Positions 23,593 through 34,025 are shown, counted from the stretch's first letter. The stretch is DNA of 64,000 nucleotides from Polytrichum commune (GCA_950295325.1 OX485804.1:25482001-25546000), one strand, 5' to 3'. Numbers and translations are program-made. The notes: generated by a model from the sequence alone, not told the origin.

Positions 23593-23816
23593 CCACCGGT
23601 TATGGTATTTAGTGTCGCTTACTATTTGGAATTATGGAGTGTTGTAACTATACATTATAGGTGTCATCTCTTACCAATCAAACTCACATTGGTTGTTTGC
23701 ACATTATAGAACATTAACGACTTCGTTAAGTAAAATATCAACCGTTAAAAAGTTATAGCATTCCGTAACTCCAAATACCAAGTGACACTAAGTACCATAA
23801 ATGGTGTAGTGCATGC
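23593..23816. mobile_element. TA-target MITE, copy 3 (224 bases)
   Basis: TA flanks at 23591-23592 and 23817-23818. The left end is CACCGGTTATGGTATTTAGT and the right end in reverse is CACCATTTATGGTACTTAGT. It stands only 17 bases from copy 2 in the same orientation, a tandem pair from independent insertions or local hopping. Confidence 0.85.
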
Positions 23817-23909
23817 TCCTACTTTAGTAAGGTAGTAGACTAACATCACCCTTGCTCTCCTTCTATCCCTAGCTCTCCTCCTCCTCCTCCTGCTCCTTAA
23901 CTCTCATTC

Positions 23910-24045
23910 CACTACCAACACACAAACCCTAGACAATCGTCCATCATCGGTGAAAGAATAATGCAGATCTATCATTGTGGTAGATTTGCAGATTTTCCAA
24001 TAACGTAGGACAAGTTTTCAAAGACATAAGTCCATTGCCTAGAGA
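23910..24045. mobile_element. Short palindromic CACTAC-ended MITE, copy 1
   Basis: It starts CACTACCAACACACAAACCC, then CTAGACAATCGTCC, and has the central near-palindrome GCAGATCTATCATTGTGGTA/GATTTGC. The right arm is more diverged. Same family as 27978-28127 and 33895-34025. Confidence 0.6.
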
Positions 24046-24420
24046 ACACATATCCATGTAATATTCTTTTTCCTCACTTCCTTCCAATTGTACTTCCTAG
24101 TTCTCTCAATCGTTTCATAAACTACCATGTTGGAATGCTTTTGGTTTCATATGTAGAAACCTTTTGCTAATAGCAAACACACAATATGACTTGTCAAATT
24201 AGATTTTAAGGTCACACAAGCATCATAACTATACTCAGTTCATGCATGAAGTATTGTTTCCACCTTAGATCAGTGTGCATGTTTCCAAGCCCAACCGGTC
24301 ACATGTTGACATCTTTCGATTTCTCTATATTGATTTGAGGTATATTCCATAGATTCCCCCAAAATGACGGGTTGTTTTCTTGAAGCCTTGGACTTCAACC
24401 GGTTATTTTTTCTCAAACTA

Positions 24421-24732
24421 CACTAAATATGATATTTAGTGTTTGATACACTAAATACGAACGCATAGACTAAATATCACTAACCCTATGAATGTTAGTA
24501 ACATTAAATGTAAACTCAAACACTAAATATCAACTATGGTAATGTGTGGAAGTTACATGCACAAATTTAGTGTTAGTAAGGATATGGAAAAAAATTGACA
24601 ATGATAAAAGGAGAAGGGAGGTGGCGGTAGGGAAGGTGGCGGTGCATTTATGTTTAACACTAATTATCAAAGAATTCAAAATTAGTGTTGAGCATGATAG
24701 AGTGGTAACAACACTAAATATCATATTTAGTG
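24421..24732. mobile_element. TA-target MITE variant, 312 bases
   Basis: TA duplications at 24419-24420 and 24733-24734. Both ends are CACTAAATATGATATTTAGT(G), itself a near-palindrome. The interior has repeated ACTAAATA motifs and no homology to the 220-base family, so it is a separate subfamily using the same ends. Confidence 0.8.
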
Positions 24733-24863
24733 TAGCAGCCGGTTCTCCCCATTCATTAATTAGTGCCAAACCGTGCCATACGGAGCAAGTATCATAACAT
24801 GTGTATGATTAAATCTAGGGTCCTAGTGCATGTACTGTACCCAAGCACAATACCTAAGTCTAA

Positions 24864-25355
24864 GGCTTGCTTCACACTATCGCCGTCCAAGTCGAGAGGC
24901 CATGGGATTGAATGGCCAAACATTGTTGAGAGTCTAAAGAAATGGGTTGGAAATAGCCAATCAAATATAGGAATTGGAGCCTTTGGCCGGGCATAGTGTG
25001 AAGCCTCCAAAGGCCAGGCCCAAAGTCCAAAGGAAGAAGGAGCATCCACTTTAGTCCTTGCCCAAAATAAGCCCTCCAATCTAACGGCCAAGATCTTGTC
25101 AGTTTTTGAATTTTTTTTATGAAAAAAAAAACGAGAGCCTCTTGACCATAGTTTGGGTTTCCATTTCTGTCCAACCCACACTTTCTTCGAGTGCCTTGGT
25201 CAAAAAGTATTGCCATGTAGGCATTTTGTAGAGCAATGGCCTTTGGACTTTGGCCTCTAGTGTGAAGGGTTGAGAGGCCGAAATCTTGGTTTCTCGCAAT
25301 CTAATTGGTGGAAATTGACGGCCTCTTGACCTTCAGCCATAGTGTGAAGCAACCC
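24864..25355. mobile_element. Harbinger-type MITE, 492 bases
   Basis: Target duplication TAA (24861-24863, 25356-25358). The ends are GGCTTGCTTCACACTA and, in reverse, GGGTTGCTTCACACTA. Internal blocks CATAGTGTGAAGCCTCC (~24992) and CTCTAGTGTGAAGGGTTGAG (~25256) look like further copies of the terminus, suggesting nesting or internal duplication. No ORF of note. Confidence 0.8.
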
Positions 25356-25629
25356 TAAGTTAAGATCACCACCCCAAAGGGATGAAGTGGGAGAGAGGGA
25401 AATGTAGTGTACAAATGTACCTCTCATCATCCATCAAACACACGGACTTGATGTCCTATAGGTTTGTTGCCAATTCACTTCAATGAGTTTGAGTAAACTA
25501 ATTCGGGGTCTTCAATGCTAATTCCGATGTCAAATTAGCTAAAAAAAAGTAACCTCTAACATGCATATTGTATTAGGGCTTCTATGCTGGATGAATGGGT
25601 GGCATGCTTGTGGATAATAATCCCCCTCC

Positions 25630-25890
25630 TCCGATGAAGGTGAGCTGCACACATTCACAAACATTGGTTTCAAAAGGGAGTTTGCTATGCCAAGGTGAGA
25701 GAATGTCGGCTTGCAAGAATATAGCTTTGAGGAGCTTAGTTTTAAGGTTGGTCCATCTTTTTGGGGGGTTAGAACCATCTGTGGTCCATTTCTATCTATG
25801 ATCGGAAATGGAGGTTCTAGGCCTTGCAAAACCACTGTCTTGGATCGGAGTTGGAAAAAGGCGTTTAAGGTAGCCAACCCATTTCTGATG
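25630..25890. repeat. Relic of the 31.7-kb foldback family
   Basis: GAGGAGCTTAGTTTTAAGGT, TGGTCCATCTTTTTGG and GATCGGAAATGGAGGTTCT follow the order of the left arm and loop at 31830-31910. The opposite arm is not recognisable. Confidence 0.55.
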
Positions 25891-26647
25891 AGTTAAGCAA
25901 TGTAGCATATTTGCGGTTTAGGTATGACCAAAGAGGAAAAATTTTGCATGTAGAGAATTAGAAATAAGAAGCAATTCATAAAATTTTCATCATGTTTTCG
26001 CAATAACCAAATTACTATGAATTTTCAAAGTGGATATTCTATTCAAACCTATTCGTGATATAGGCTACCCTATTTCCGATCACCGATCAACTACAAAACT
26101 GAGAACGCTTGGTTCCCGTAATCAATAATTGTGGCACCTACCAAACAGGCTTGCAATCTAAAACTAGTTGTCAACTAAGCCATTGGCATTTGGCTAAGTT
26201 GGACTTGGACTTAGTCCACTTTTACTTAAACATGTGTTTTTGCTATGTCCGTGAGTCAACACACTAAATATCCCATTTTGTCGAAGTCTCCAGCACTTTG
26301 ACACTTTGGACTCCCGAAACCCAAGATCATTATCATAGTATAAAGACACTTAGCATCACCTTCACTAATTAAGTTCCCACACGCACGATTAGCCCACCTC
26401 ACAAACCTGGATAATCATCAGTGTAGTTGCTGTTGGTAAGAACTTCAACACCTAAATAATGTGCAACACATACATACAGGATGGCCGCCAATCCCATCAG
26501 TGGTAACAAGTGCTTTTCCCCTGGGAAATTCTACATACAAGTTGGGTGACAACCTCTTTGAAAAAGCTGCTTGTAAAGGCTTCACAGCCTGAGTCTGTGT
26601 CACATGAAAGTTGCTGAAATATACAATTTACCCACCCACCCACCTAC
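25891..26647. other. Intergenic DNA
   Basis: No gene or element was recognised. ACACTAAATATCCCATTTTG at 26271-26290 may be a scrap of the TA-target MITE end. Confidence 0.45.
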
Positions 26648-26672
26648 CTGTCTGTCTGTCTGTCTGTCTGTC
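26648..26672. repeat. (CTGT)6 microsatellite
   Basis: Six tandem CTGT units follow a CCCAC-rich stretch. Confidence 0.9.
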
Positions 26673-26750
26673 CAATATCCTAGCCACTACAATGTGTACT
26701 GAGATCATTACAATATTGTTTTCAATTTGACCCACACATGAGCCTTGCAG

Positions 26751-26987
26751 ATTCGCTGTTTCTGCTTTGATGGTTGTAATTCGAGGTCCCATTCAAAGGT
26801 CCTTGGCAAGCTTCGGTCCCACAAGTTCAATGTTGAGGAGGAGTTTGCTGCACCACAAGGTCACCAGCCAATAGAATCCCCCATTGCTGAACAACTAAAG
26901 TTTAAATTAGACCATCGAATGTTGATTTGTAAAATTACCAAAGTGAACTTTGCGTGTAGTAAACAGTACACAACACCATTCATATAA
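26751..26987 (+). CDS. Exon-like frame of unknown function
   Basis: After a good acceptor (AGCCTTGCAG, ends 26750) a frame reads IRCFCFDGCNSRSHSKVLGK and continues with an acidic, gene-like segment (NVEEEFAAPQGHQPIESPIA) to a stop at 26985-26987. The composition is coding-like for about 55 codons and then turns AT-rich. No family is recognised and no start codon or partner exon was found. It may be a gene fragment. Confidence 0.25.
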   Translation: MRCFCFDGCNSRSHSKVLGKLRSHKFNVEEEFAAPQGHQPIESPIAEQLKFKLDHRMLICKITKVNFACSKQYTTPFI

Positions 26988-27072
26988 AGCTAGCTTGTAA
27001 TTTTATAATCACACAGCCGCCCTGCAGGAAAACCATGGGGGAAAAGCCTTCAAGCGTCACAAGTATTACTTG

Positions 27073-27125
27073 CACTACAAGCATATGAGCCTTAGGCAAC
27101 TCACCTTGTGTCGGTGAGAATTGTC
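27073..27125. repeat. Half copy of the CACTAC-ended MITE
   Basis: CACTACAAGCATATGAGCCT, TAGGCAACTC and TGTCGGTGAGAATTGTC match the left half of 27978-28127. The centre and right arm are absent. Confidence 0.5.
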
Positions 27126-27700
27126 TTACGTCATCTAAAGTTTCTCAAAGCTACCACTCCTGTACATTTTTTGAATCAAGAAAATTCATTGGATGCAAGA
27201 CAAGTTGCCAATGTCCCATATGCTTGTAGTGTTGCCGTTGGAGAGAAGGATTGTTGTATGATGTGTGTCTTTATTGTGGGCACTTCCAACTCCACCTACA
27301 ATTTTGATTGTTCGATTGGATCGGGAGCTGTTTCTTCGATTCAGTTCATAGTTGCAATGAAACAAAATTCGGAATCAAAGTTCTAGTGCAGAAGTTATAC
27401 AAAGTTAAAGTGAAGATTCTCTTTCTATTTAAATCATCACATAAGCTCTTCCAACTGTGTTCAATATTGAACCTATACTTAGTTTCTATGTTTTGAGCTA
27501 AAAGTCCAATCTCACTGCGACGCATGTCTTCTAATTTGGTGTTCGTTCTTAACTGCAAGCCTTTGTCATTTTCTGTCAAACCTAGTGGAAATTCTGTCAA
27601 TTAACCTCTATTTACATATTGCACAAGCATCCACCAAATATCTATTAGCCTGTCCCCATGCCCTTCATGCATGCTGGCTTCGCTATAATTGATTATATTA
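27126..27700. other. Diverged duplicate of VQ-gene downstream flank (part)
   Basis: Scattered matches (TTTTCTGTCAAACCTAG at ~27572, GCACAAGCATCCACC at ~27621, CCCCATGCCCTTCATGC at ~27653, TAATTGATTATATTAC at ~27686) fall in the same order as in the end of the VQ gene and its downstream flank (28490-28640). This suggests an older, more decayed duplicate. No intact ORF. Confidence 0.35.
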
Positions 27701-27714
27701 CTTGCAAATGGAGA

Positions 27715-28585
27715 GAAGGACCGATGCAGTATATGTGAAATCAAGAGACTCGTGTTTACATGTGCACCCAAAAATCTGGACAATGAACCGATTGATATTC
27801 CAACCATTCAGTTCTGGAGTCACTCAAACTTGAAGTTATGGGCTACCTGTACATGCATTGATGAGAGGTCATACCTCATACTAGACCATTTTTTCTGTCA
27901 CACCTAGCTAGAGCACCTTGAATGTCAAATTTGTCAAGTGTTATTACAAAATTTTGCACAACATCCACAATTACCTGCACTACAACATGCAAGTCATGGG
28001 CAATTGACCTGGAAAGTGTCCCTAGCTAGGTCGTGGGTGGAAAAACTGCAAATCTGTCACTATGATAGATTTGCATATTACTCTCACCAACGCAAGACAA
28101 TTGTCCAGGACTTGTGTGTTCGTAGTACTGCAATTTACTAGGTATTCCATCCTCATCGTGCTCTTACATGCTCGATCGATTAACTTACTTACAATATGGA
28201 AAGCACATTTGATAAAAGATAGATAGATATAAACACCAGCTTCCTGAAGAAGCAAGCATATTTGAAGAGTTTGCTCCGAGGCTGGTGCCACCTTGCAATG
28301 GAGGGCTCTATTAAGACGGGTGTATGATATGCGCGATCAAGAGATTCTTGTTTACATGTGTACCCATAAATCTGGCAGATGAATCTTTGATACTCCAACT
28401 GCTCAGTTCCACATAATTCACTCAAAATTGAAGTTATGGGCTATCTGTACATGCATTGATGAGAGGTCACTCCTCAAACTGGACCACAACTTTCTGTCAC
28501 ACCTAGAGTCTAGACTACCTTGATTATAAAAATGATTTGTCCGGTTCTAATTACATCATATTGCACATGATCATCCACGACTACC
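27715..28585. repeat. Local duplication downstream of the VQ gene
   Basis: 27715-27990 and 28305-28585 are homologous over about 280 bases in direct order. Shared blocks include TCAAGAGA(C/T)TC(G/T)TGTTTACATG, AAATCTGG, ACTTGAAGTTATGGGCTA and GTACATGCATTGATGAGAGG. The right unit abuts the stop codon of the VQ gene, so the duplicated sequence is its 3' flank or 3' UTR. A small MITE (27978-28127) sits at the end of the left unit. Confidence 0.7.
27978..28127. mobile_element. Short palindromic CACTAC-ended MITE, copy 2 (150 bases)
   Basis: The left arm CACTACAACATGCAAGTCAT and the right arm (reverse complement TACTACGAACACACAAGTCC) are inverted. The centre GCAAATCTGTCA-CTA-TGATAGATTTGC is a near-perfect hairpin. 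The whole element folds on itself. No clear target duplication. Confidence 0.65.
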
Positions 28586-29517
28586 TAGCTACCAACCCCA
28601 TGCTCTTGCATCGCTTGCAATTGATTGAATTGTACCCATGATTCCATGAGCTTGCCAGGAAGCTGACCCCTGCGGGCTAGTTGTACAAGATGGTTTTCTA
28701 ATGCAATCGAGAAGGCATCTTGAGACGATGATGCAGGTCTCATATAGGGCAAGGGTGGTGCAGGCGGGAACTTAATAGGCAGCTGCATGCCTACGAGTCT
28801 GTCACCAATTCCTATCCCATCCCACAATAATGGCAAACTTGGAGCTCCAAAATATGGCCTATAATTCGGGTTATAGCTTAGCGGTGGCAGACTCCCAAAA
28901 TTTGGTGGAAACCCTAAACCATGGCCGAAGCTCGCAGCGTATAATCCACTACGGGGATCATCTTCATGACCATTTCTAAGTGTCGACCTGCCGGAGGTCG
29001 CATTACTCTGCAAGTATTGTTGGAAGAAATCCGGTGTGTCAGGGAGCTGGCTCCCAGAGCTCTCTGAAAGGGTGCTTGGGACTCCCGTGAGCTCGGGAGA
29101 GCTACTGTAATACGAGGAATGTGTACCATCTTCAGTGTATAATTTCTCGAGACCCACTCGTTGTGGCCGCCGATAGTCTAATTTATCTTGATCTTCTTCT
29201 GCTTCTATTTCTTCATCTAATTCGTCTTCGAAGCTTGATGGTGTCCGATTCCCCGCATGACCAGACGAGTGGGTCGTGCAGGTGGCCCTTGTGGACGGGT
29301 GAATTCCTGTCAGCTTCTGGACCGTGTCGCGGAAATCCACGCAGCTCGTCTCGAGAATCGTGGTGGGCACTCTCCGTGACGCTCTCCGCCTCTTGTAAAT
29401 TACCCGCCGGGTTGTCACGATTCCACCTGCAGCTTTCGAGCTCGCAGGGCTGCTACCGGCTTGAGTAGTACTTGCATGGGCTGCAACCTGCTTGCGGTTT
29501 GTGCTGAAACCTGCCAT
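28585..29517 (-). CDS. VQ-motif protein (310 aa)
   Basis: This intronless frame encodes a VQ protein. These are plant-specific nuclear cofactors, many of which bind WRKY transcription factors and modulate defence, growth or stress signalling. The signature FRDTVQKLTG lies at residues 62-71 and fits FxxxVQxLTG. It is preceded by the basic stretch RRVIYKRRRASRRVPTTIL (38-56), as in many family members, which can act as a nuclear localisation signal. An acidic segment (97-111) and a Ser-rich block with likely phospho-sites (134-157) follow. The C-terminal half is rich in Pro, Gly, Phe and Tyr and probably disordered. At 310 residues it is in the usual family range. The start ATG at 29517 has a good context (GGCATGGC) and is followed by a low-complexity N-terminus. 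No break is seen. The specific partner and pathway are inference from the family; the motif assignment is firm. Confidence 0.93.
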   Translation of the reverse strand: MAGFSTNRKQVAAHASTTQAGSSPASSKAAGGIVTTRRVIYKRRRASRRVPTTILETSCVDFRDTVQKLTGIHPSTRATCTTHSSGHAGNRTPSSFEDELDEEIEAEEDQDKLDYRRPQRVGLEKLYTEDGTHSSYYSSSPELTGVPSTLSESSGSQLPDTPDFFQQYLQSNATSGRSTLRNGHEDDPRSGLYAASFGHGLGFPPNFGSLPPLSYNPNYRPYFGAPSLPLLWDGIGIGDRLVGMQLPIKFPPAPPLPYMRPASSSQDAFSIALENHLVQLARRGQLPGKLMESWVQFNQLQAMQEHGVGS

Positions 29518-30130
29518 GCCCTCGATTGTCTTCTTGCGCAGGACGTCCGTAATGTGGGAGGGGATGGGGAAAGAGGAGAGGAGGTGAAATGGTTGAAGCC
29601 GAGTCTGATCAATCGATTCGGAGATGGTTACGTTTCATCAGCAGTTGTGGGTGTATGTAGAACTCGCTATCCCCAAAAAGAACTTGGCGATTGGGATTAT
29701 TGACGTCGCGCATGAATTATGACTCCTGAGAAGAAAGCTGCATAGGAACCAGCCACTTATCAATTTTTAAACAAATTCCAGCGACACTTATAACAGGGTG
29801 AACTTTGCATCGCTAATTCAATCCAAGCTTGGCGATGTAGAAGCAGGCCAATTCGAGTTGTTCATTCCCCGGAACTCCAATCTAAGTGGAGGTCTCATTC
29901 ACATTTCAGTGTATACATACTTAGCCTATCTAGCTAAAACCTGACTAGTGGTGCTAATTTCAGAGATCGTGTCCCCAATTTCCACATCCTACTCTGTCCT
30001 AACCATTTGTAGCTGATGATATTTCTCTTTGTAGCAATTACCCTGCCTGTTCTGATTCCCGCAGACGCAAGGACCCCAAGATGATGTTGATGATTGCCAA
30101 GAGCTTCACAAATATTCAAATGAGCTTAGT
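29518..30130 (-). promoter_or_regulatory. Upstream region of the VQ gene
   Basis: On the minus strand the bases just before the ATG are pyrimidine-rich (CTCTCCTCTTTCCCC at ~29563-29577), typical of plant 5' leaders. A palindromic GACGTC lies at 29702-29707, the core of bZIP/TGA sites. No canonical TATA box is obvious. A possible weak GTTATAAG lies near 29787-29794. Regulation is inferred only. Confidence 0.4.
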
Positions 30131-30924
30131 TTGATGCCAGCAAATTGATTTTGGGGACGATTTTGGACCCCTTTATGGCTGTGACATGGAACTTGGAAGA
30201 TGGTCGGAGGAAGAGTGAAGGTGACTTGGAAAGAAAGGACTCTCTAGAAAGGGATATCAATTGATGGTCGTAGTACTCTAGTTATCCAAGCGTCACCCGG
30301 ACCCATGATAAGTATGGACCGCCTTGAACCCCTGCCCAAGTTGCAAAAGGCAATTAATTACAACCGTTACATGATATTAAAGCTTCACACTGCGCACATT
30401 AATTCCAGCTTCTCCTGTTCCACGCTCACAGTGTGAACCTTTTTCCGGTTTCTCTCTATCTCTTAGAGAGGCTTAGATGAACATCCAAAGACATTTTAAT
30501 ATGCTTTGGGGAACCAAATACCACCAACTTTGCGATAATCGATCACTACAGGGGAGGTTGTACAAACCCATGATGGCAATAGTGCGAGTTACACGCGCAG
30601 AGCATAAGTTATATAGGATCGAAGACCATCAAGTACTGGTTATCATGTACACAGAGTTCGGTCACAGTCCGATATTGCATTCAGATTCTACATGCCATTG
30701 TGCATGCAGAGGCACTTCTGCCCACTTTTCCTAACTGGCAATTGACAGAAGTAATTAATATATAGTTGCAGTTTCAATTTATACCGCAGTTATACCTTGG
30801 CAAGAAACTCTGGGCCAGTGCTAGTGCAAGCACTGTCAATATGCCTACGAAAATATTATAATGAGAAAGATACTAGCTATGTTATTTGGGAGATCTTAAT
30901 ATCACAAACAAGACATGCAAGCTG
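30131..30924. other. Intergenic DNA between two minus-strand genes
   Basis: Mid-GC sequence with no recognisable domain. It would hold the 3' end of the next gene's transcript and the distal promoter of the VQ gene. Confidence 0.4.
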
Positions 30925-31323
30925 TCAACTAACTTCAAGTGACAAATTTCTTCCGTTACAATACACTGGGATCGAGGCACACAAGGCAAGGATTGGAAAT
31001 GGAGAAATGTTGCACAGTGCAAGAAATATCAACTGTGAATCCACCACCAACCCATCAACTAACCTCGTCACCTGCTGGTAGTAGCCCTTGATCTCCGCTG
31101 TCACCAGGTGACCACCACAAATCTATGCCATTGACAAACTCACCTTGAATGTCACCTCGATCCGCCTGAAGAAGGTGGTCATCACAAGCAATTCAAGCAC
31201 TTGATCGGTCTTCCAAATGCAGGGACAGCTTAGCACGGAATCACTAATCATGCAGATCAAATCGTCATGTATAGGTAGTAATCTTGTTGGTAATAATGCT
31301 GCCAATCTTGCTGCTTCACGCAT
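30925..31323 (-). CDS. Hypothetical two-exon gene (108 aa)
   Basis: Exon 1 is 31144-31323 and exon 2 is 30925-31071. The 72-base intron has the consensus donor TTCAAG|GTGAGT and acceptor CAGCAG|GTG, and both exons meet in phase 0. The product begins MREAARLAALLPTRLLPIHD and contains SCPCIWKTDQ and the hydrophobic run LIFLALCNISPFPILALC in exon 2, a possible membrane segment. A TATA box lies about 165 bases upstream (31489-31496). The open frame extends upstream of the ATG through YRGWSRKDF to an acceptor-like CACTTGCAG, so an earlier exon is possible. No family is recognised. The splice sites and TATA box favour a real transcript, but coding status is unproven. Confidence 0.4.
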
Positions 31324-31488
31324 GAAATCTTTGCGGCTCCATCCCCGATAGGTTACCTGCAAGTGATCTCCACACCTGAGAAACTTGAAAGCTTCAAAGT
31401 GTGTTAAAGAAGCTGTCTCTCTGTCTGTCTCTATGTATGTCAGGAAGTGCGTCCGAAGAAGCCGATGACCACTTTCCGGCTTCCCACA

Positions 31489-31496
31489 CTTTTATA
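31489..31496 (-). promoter_or_regulatory. TATA box for the 30.9-31.3 kb gene
   Basis: TATAAAAG on the minus strand is followed by a GC-balanced leader with AGACAGACAGAGAGACAG (~31420), like a plant 5' UTR. Expected transcription start is about 30 bases downstream, near 31460. Confidence 0.45.
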
Positions 31497-31733
31497 TGTA
31501 TGCTCGAGGCCCAGTGCGTGCCCACACAGGTGTATAACGACAGAGTTATAAAGACCAAAGTGATGGGCCCCAGATCTCTGCAGCTTCAATTTTCTACCAA
31601 TGCTTTCTGGGGTAGGCACCATCTGCACATCACCCTAGACTGTAAGCTTAAGTAGTCCCACCTCGATCGAGTACTAGGCAATCACCACAGGAGTTTATAT
31701 AACCATATTTGCACCATCAGCAATTTATGAAGG

Positions 31734-32082
31734 GGAGGCCACGCATGTTTGAAAACACCAGTTTTGAAACGGACTTTAGAAAGCCAAGGGTAAACAAATT
31801 TCGCCCTCGACATGTGCCTATCCACTTCAAGGAGCTTAGTTTCAAGGTTGGTCCCTCTTTGTTTGGGTTCAAATCATCCGTTTCCAACTTTGATCGGAAA
31901 CGGGGTTTTGCAAACTAACTTGGATGGGAGTTGAGAACGGACTTTTATACCCAATCAAAGAGGGACCGACCTTAGAAACTAAGCTCCTCGAAGTTCATAG
32001 GCACATGTCAAGGCCGAATTCTTTTACCTTGGCTAACCAAATTCCGTTTCAAAACCAGCATTTCAAAACGTGTGTGGCCTCC
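31734..32082. mobile_element. Foldback element, ~349 bases
   Basis: Inverted arms of about 145 bases: GGAGGCCACGCATGTTTGAA, CCAGTTTTGAAACGG, GACATGTGCCTAT, GAGCTTAGTTTCAAGGTTGG and TCCCTCTTTG occur on the left. They recur in reverse order on the complementary strand to GGCCTCC at 32076-32082. No clear target duplication. A relic of the same family is at 25630-25890. Superfamily not assigned. Confidence 0.8.
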
Positions 32083-32371
32083 AAATCAGTCAATAGGAAC
32101 TGTACTGCTCGCATTTATTTCCACTGGATCATGTGGAAGCACTGACAGAGTTCTCAAACAAGGAAAAATGTGGCTCATTTCATTATTCCCCAGCACTTGT
32201 GTCACTCCCGAATAATAAATAGATTATCGTGACTTAATTACAAACATGTCTGTCAACATGTCTACGCAGCCTAAGTTAACTTAGTGCTGATGAGATGTTG
32301 ATGAATTGCTCTCGCATTCAATAAATGATGGCATCGGTTTCTTTGCCATCAAGACAACACTGATGTCGCCA

Positions 32372-32770
32372 CTAAAGTGAATGAATTAAGGTGTCGCTTC
32401 GTCTACAAGTTCGTCTAAGCATGCAGACTAGTATGTGTAATCCCGGAACAGGCATTATGAGAATTAGAGGATTGATGGCAAACTGGCGATGAAAATTAAG
32501 GTTGGAGAACGGATTTAGAACAAAAGTTGGGATGAGCATTGTGATGCATGAGGTGAGTCCACGGAGGCCGTGGATTCCTGATGAGTTGAAGGATTTGGGA
32601 AAGTCGAGACTTGGTGGTTTGTGGCTCTGCATGCTGCCACCCCTCATCAAGACCATGATACTAGTGGCCGCCAAACTTGGATGAGGTGGAGGTGGATGAA
32701 TGGATGATTGGATTGGAGGGAGGCTGACTATCGTACTGAGCAGTATGCTTTTTTTTTTTGGCTTCATGAG
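32372..32770 (-). CDS. Unassigned ORF, 132 codons
   Basis: The frame runs from ATG at 32770 (MKPKKKSILLSTIVSLPPIQ) through a Pro/His patch (SSIHPPPPHPSLAATS) and RGGSMQSHKPPSLDFPKSFN to a basic C-terminus (RRTCRRSDTLIHSL). The Lys codons at the start are an A11 tract. The length and even composition exceed most chance frames in this AT-rich window, but no domain is recognised and the opposite strand is also fairly open. Confidence 0.3.
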   Translation of the reverse strand, partial: LMKPKKKSILLSTIVSLPPIQSSIHPPPPHPSLAATSIMVLMRGGSMQSHKPPSLDFPKSFNSSGIHGLRGLTSCITMLIPTFVLNPFSNLNFHRQFAINPLILIMPVPGLHILVCMLRRTCRRSDTLIHSL

Positions 32771-32799
32771 GTCACATTGTGCCAACAATACTAAAGTGG

Positions 32800-33894
32800 T
32801 TTCTCCCCTTTCATATCAAAAAGTTGGGAAAAAAAGTTGAAAAAAAACGATTGAAGGAACGTGGTTTGTTTTTTTTTTTTACACGGAACACACAGGAAAC
32901 GCTTGACCCACTTATCTAGTTTTTCCATCAAGCAGAAAAGATTTCACAGTCGGGAATCGTCCAACCACTCCATTTGGTTTTGGGAATGGATCCCACTATC
33001 AGCCGGTAGTTTAGGGTCATCTCGGACCATAAGCAACATGCTTTGGTAGGTAAGTGCCAACTCTGCATCAAATATCACGAACACAACCTATTAACCATGA
33101 TAGCTTGACTTCTTTAGTGGCCCAACTCCAATTTTTAAAGGGAAAACAAATTGCATCCTATCACCAACTTTAATTTTGGTTAAACGAACAAAAAACCAAA
33201 TGGCATTCTTCATCCGACATTGTGCAGCCAACATGCAGATACTCCATAGAACCAAACCAAACCTTGGTCCCGAGGGCCTCAGTGATTCTTGAACACTTAA
33301 AGTACACTACTATACATGTGCAATTAAGTTGCAATTTGGAGTGGCATTTGATGGTTGATAGCTCATTGGAAAGCTCTTCAGAAGGCAAGCTAGATAGATT
33401 CCTCATTTGCTTCATATGAGCATGCTTACGAGTGACAAATGAGCAACTCACAAAGCAATACACATCCGAGCTTTGGAGGCTCATTACTTTCAAATGAGCT
33501 CAAAATCTCATGTCAAAGGTCTCGTGAGTCAAAGATGCTCGTGGTGGTAGCAGTGGCCATGCATGCTCTTCTATGAAAGTGGTGAATTGTTTTTTCTTTC
33601 TTAATATTGTGCTAGACATCTAGTATAAACAATGGTGACCTTTACACTACCTAGTTTGTTTGTATTGACCAAAATTTGAGAGATTTCAGCTTGTAATATT
33701 AACAGAATTTGTTTTTACTAGAGACTCGCTATGATGCATGTTGTATTGCTCGTATGTATGTTGTCAGAAGTGTAGAGGTGACAAAACTAAACTTTTTTCT
33801 TCGGGTAGCAACTATCCGTCATGCCAACTGTAGCATCTACTTAGTTAAACGCCAAAAGAACTTTCATGCAATAACAACTTTTCAAAGAAATCTT
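32800..33894. other. Intergenic DNA
   Basis: No gene or element was recognised. There are A/T homopolymer tracts at 32868-32880. Confidence 0.5.
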
Positions 33895-34025
33895 CACTAC
33901 TAGCATACAAGTCCTACACAATCGTCCCATGTCGAGGAAAGAACAATGCAAATCTATCCCTATGCTAGATTTACAAATACTTTAGTGACGTGCATCAATT
34001 GCTTAGGACTCATATGCTTGTACTG
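33895..34025. mobile_element. Short palindromic CACTAC-ended MITE, copy 3 (131 bases)
   Basis: The left arm CACTACTAGCATACAAGTCC and the right arm (reverse complement CAGTACAAGCATATGAGTCC) are inverted. The centre is AATGCAAATCTATC...GATTTACA. No clear target duplication. Confidence 0.65.
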
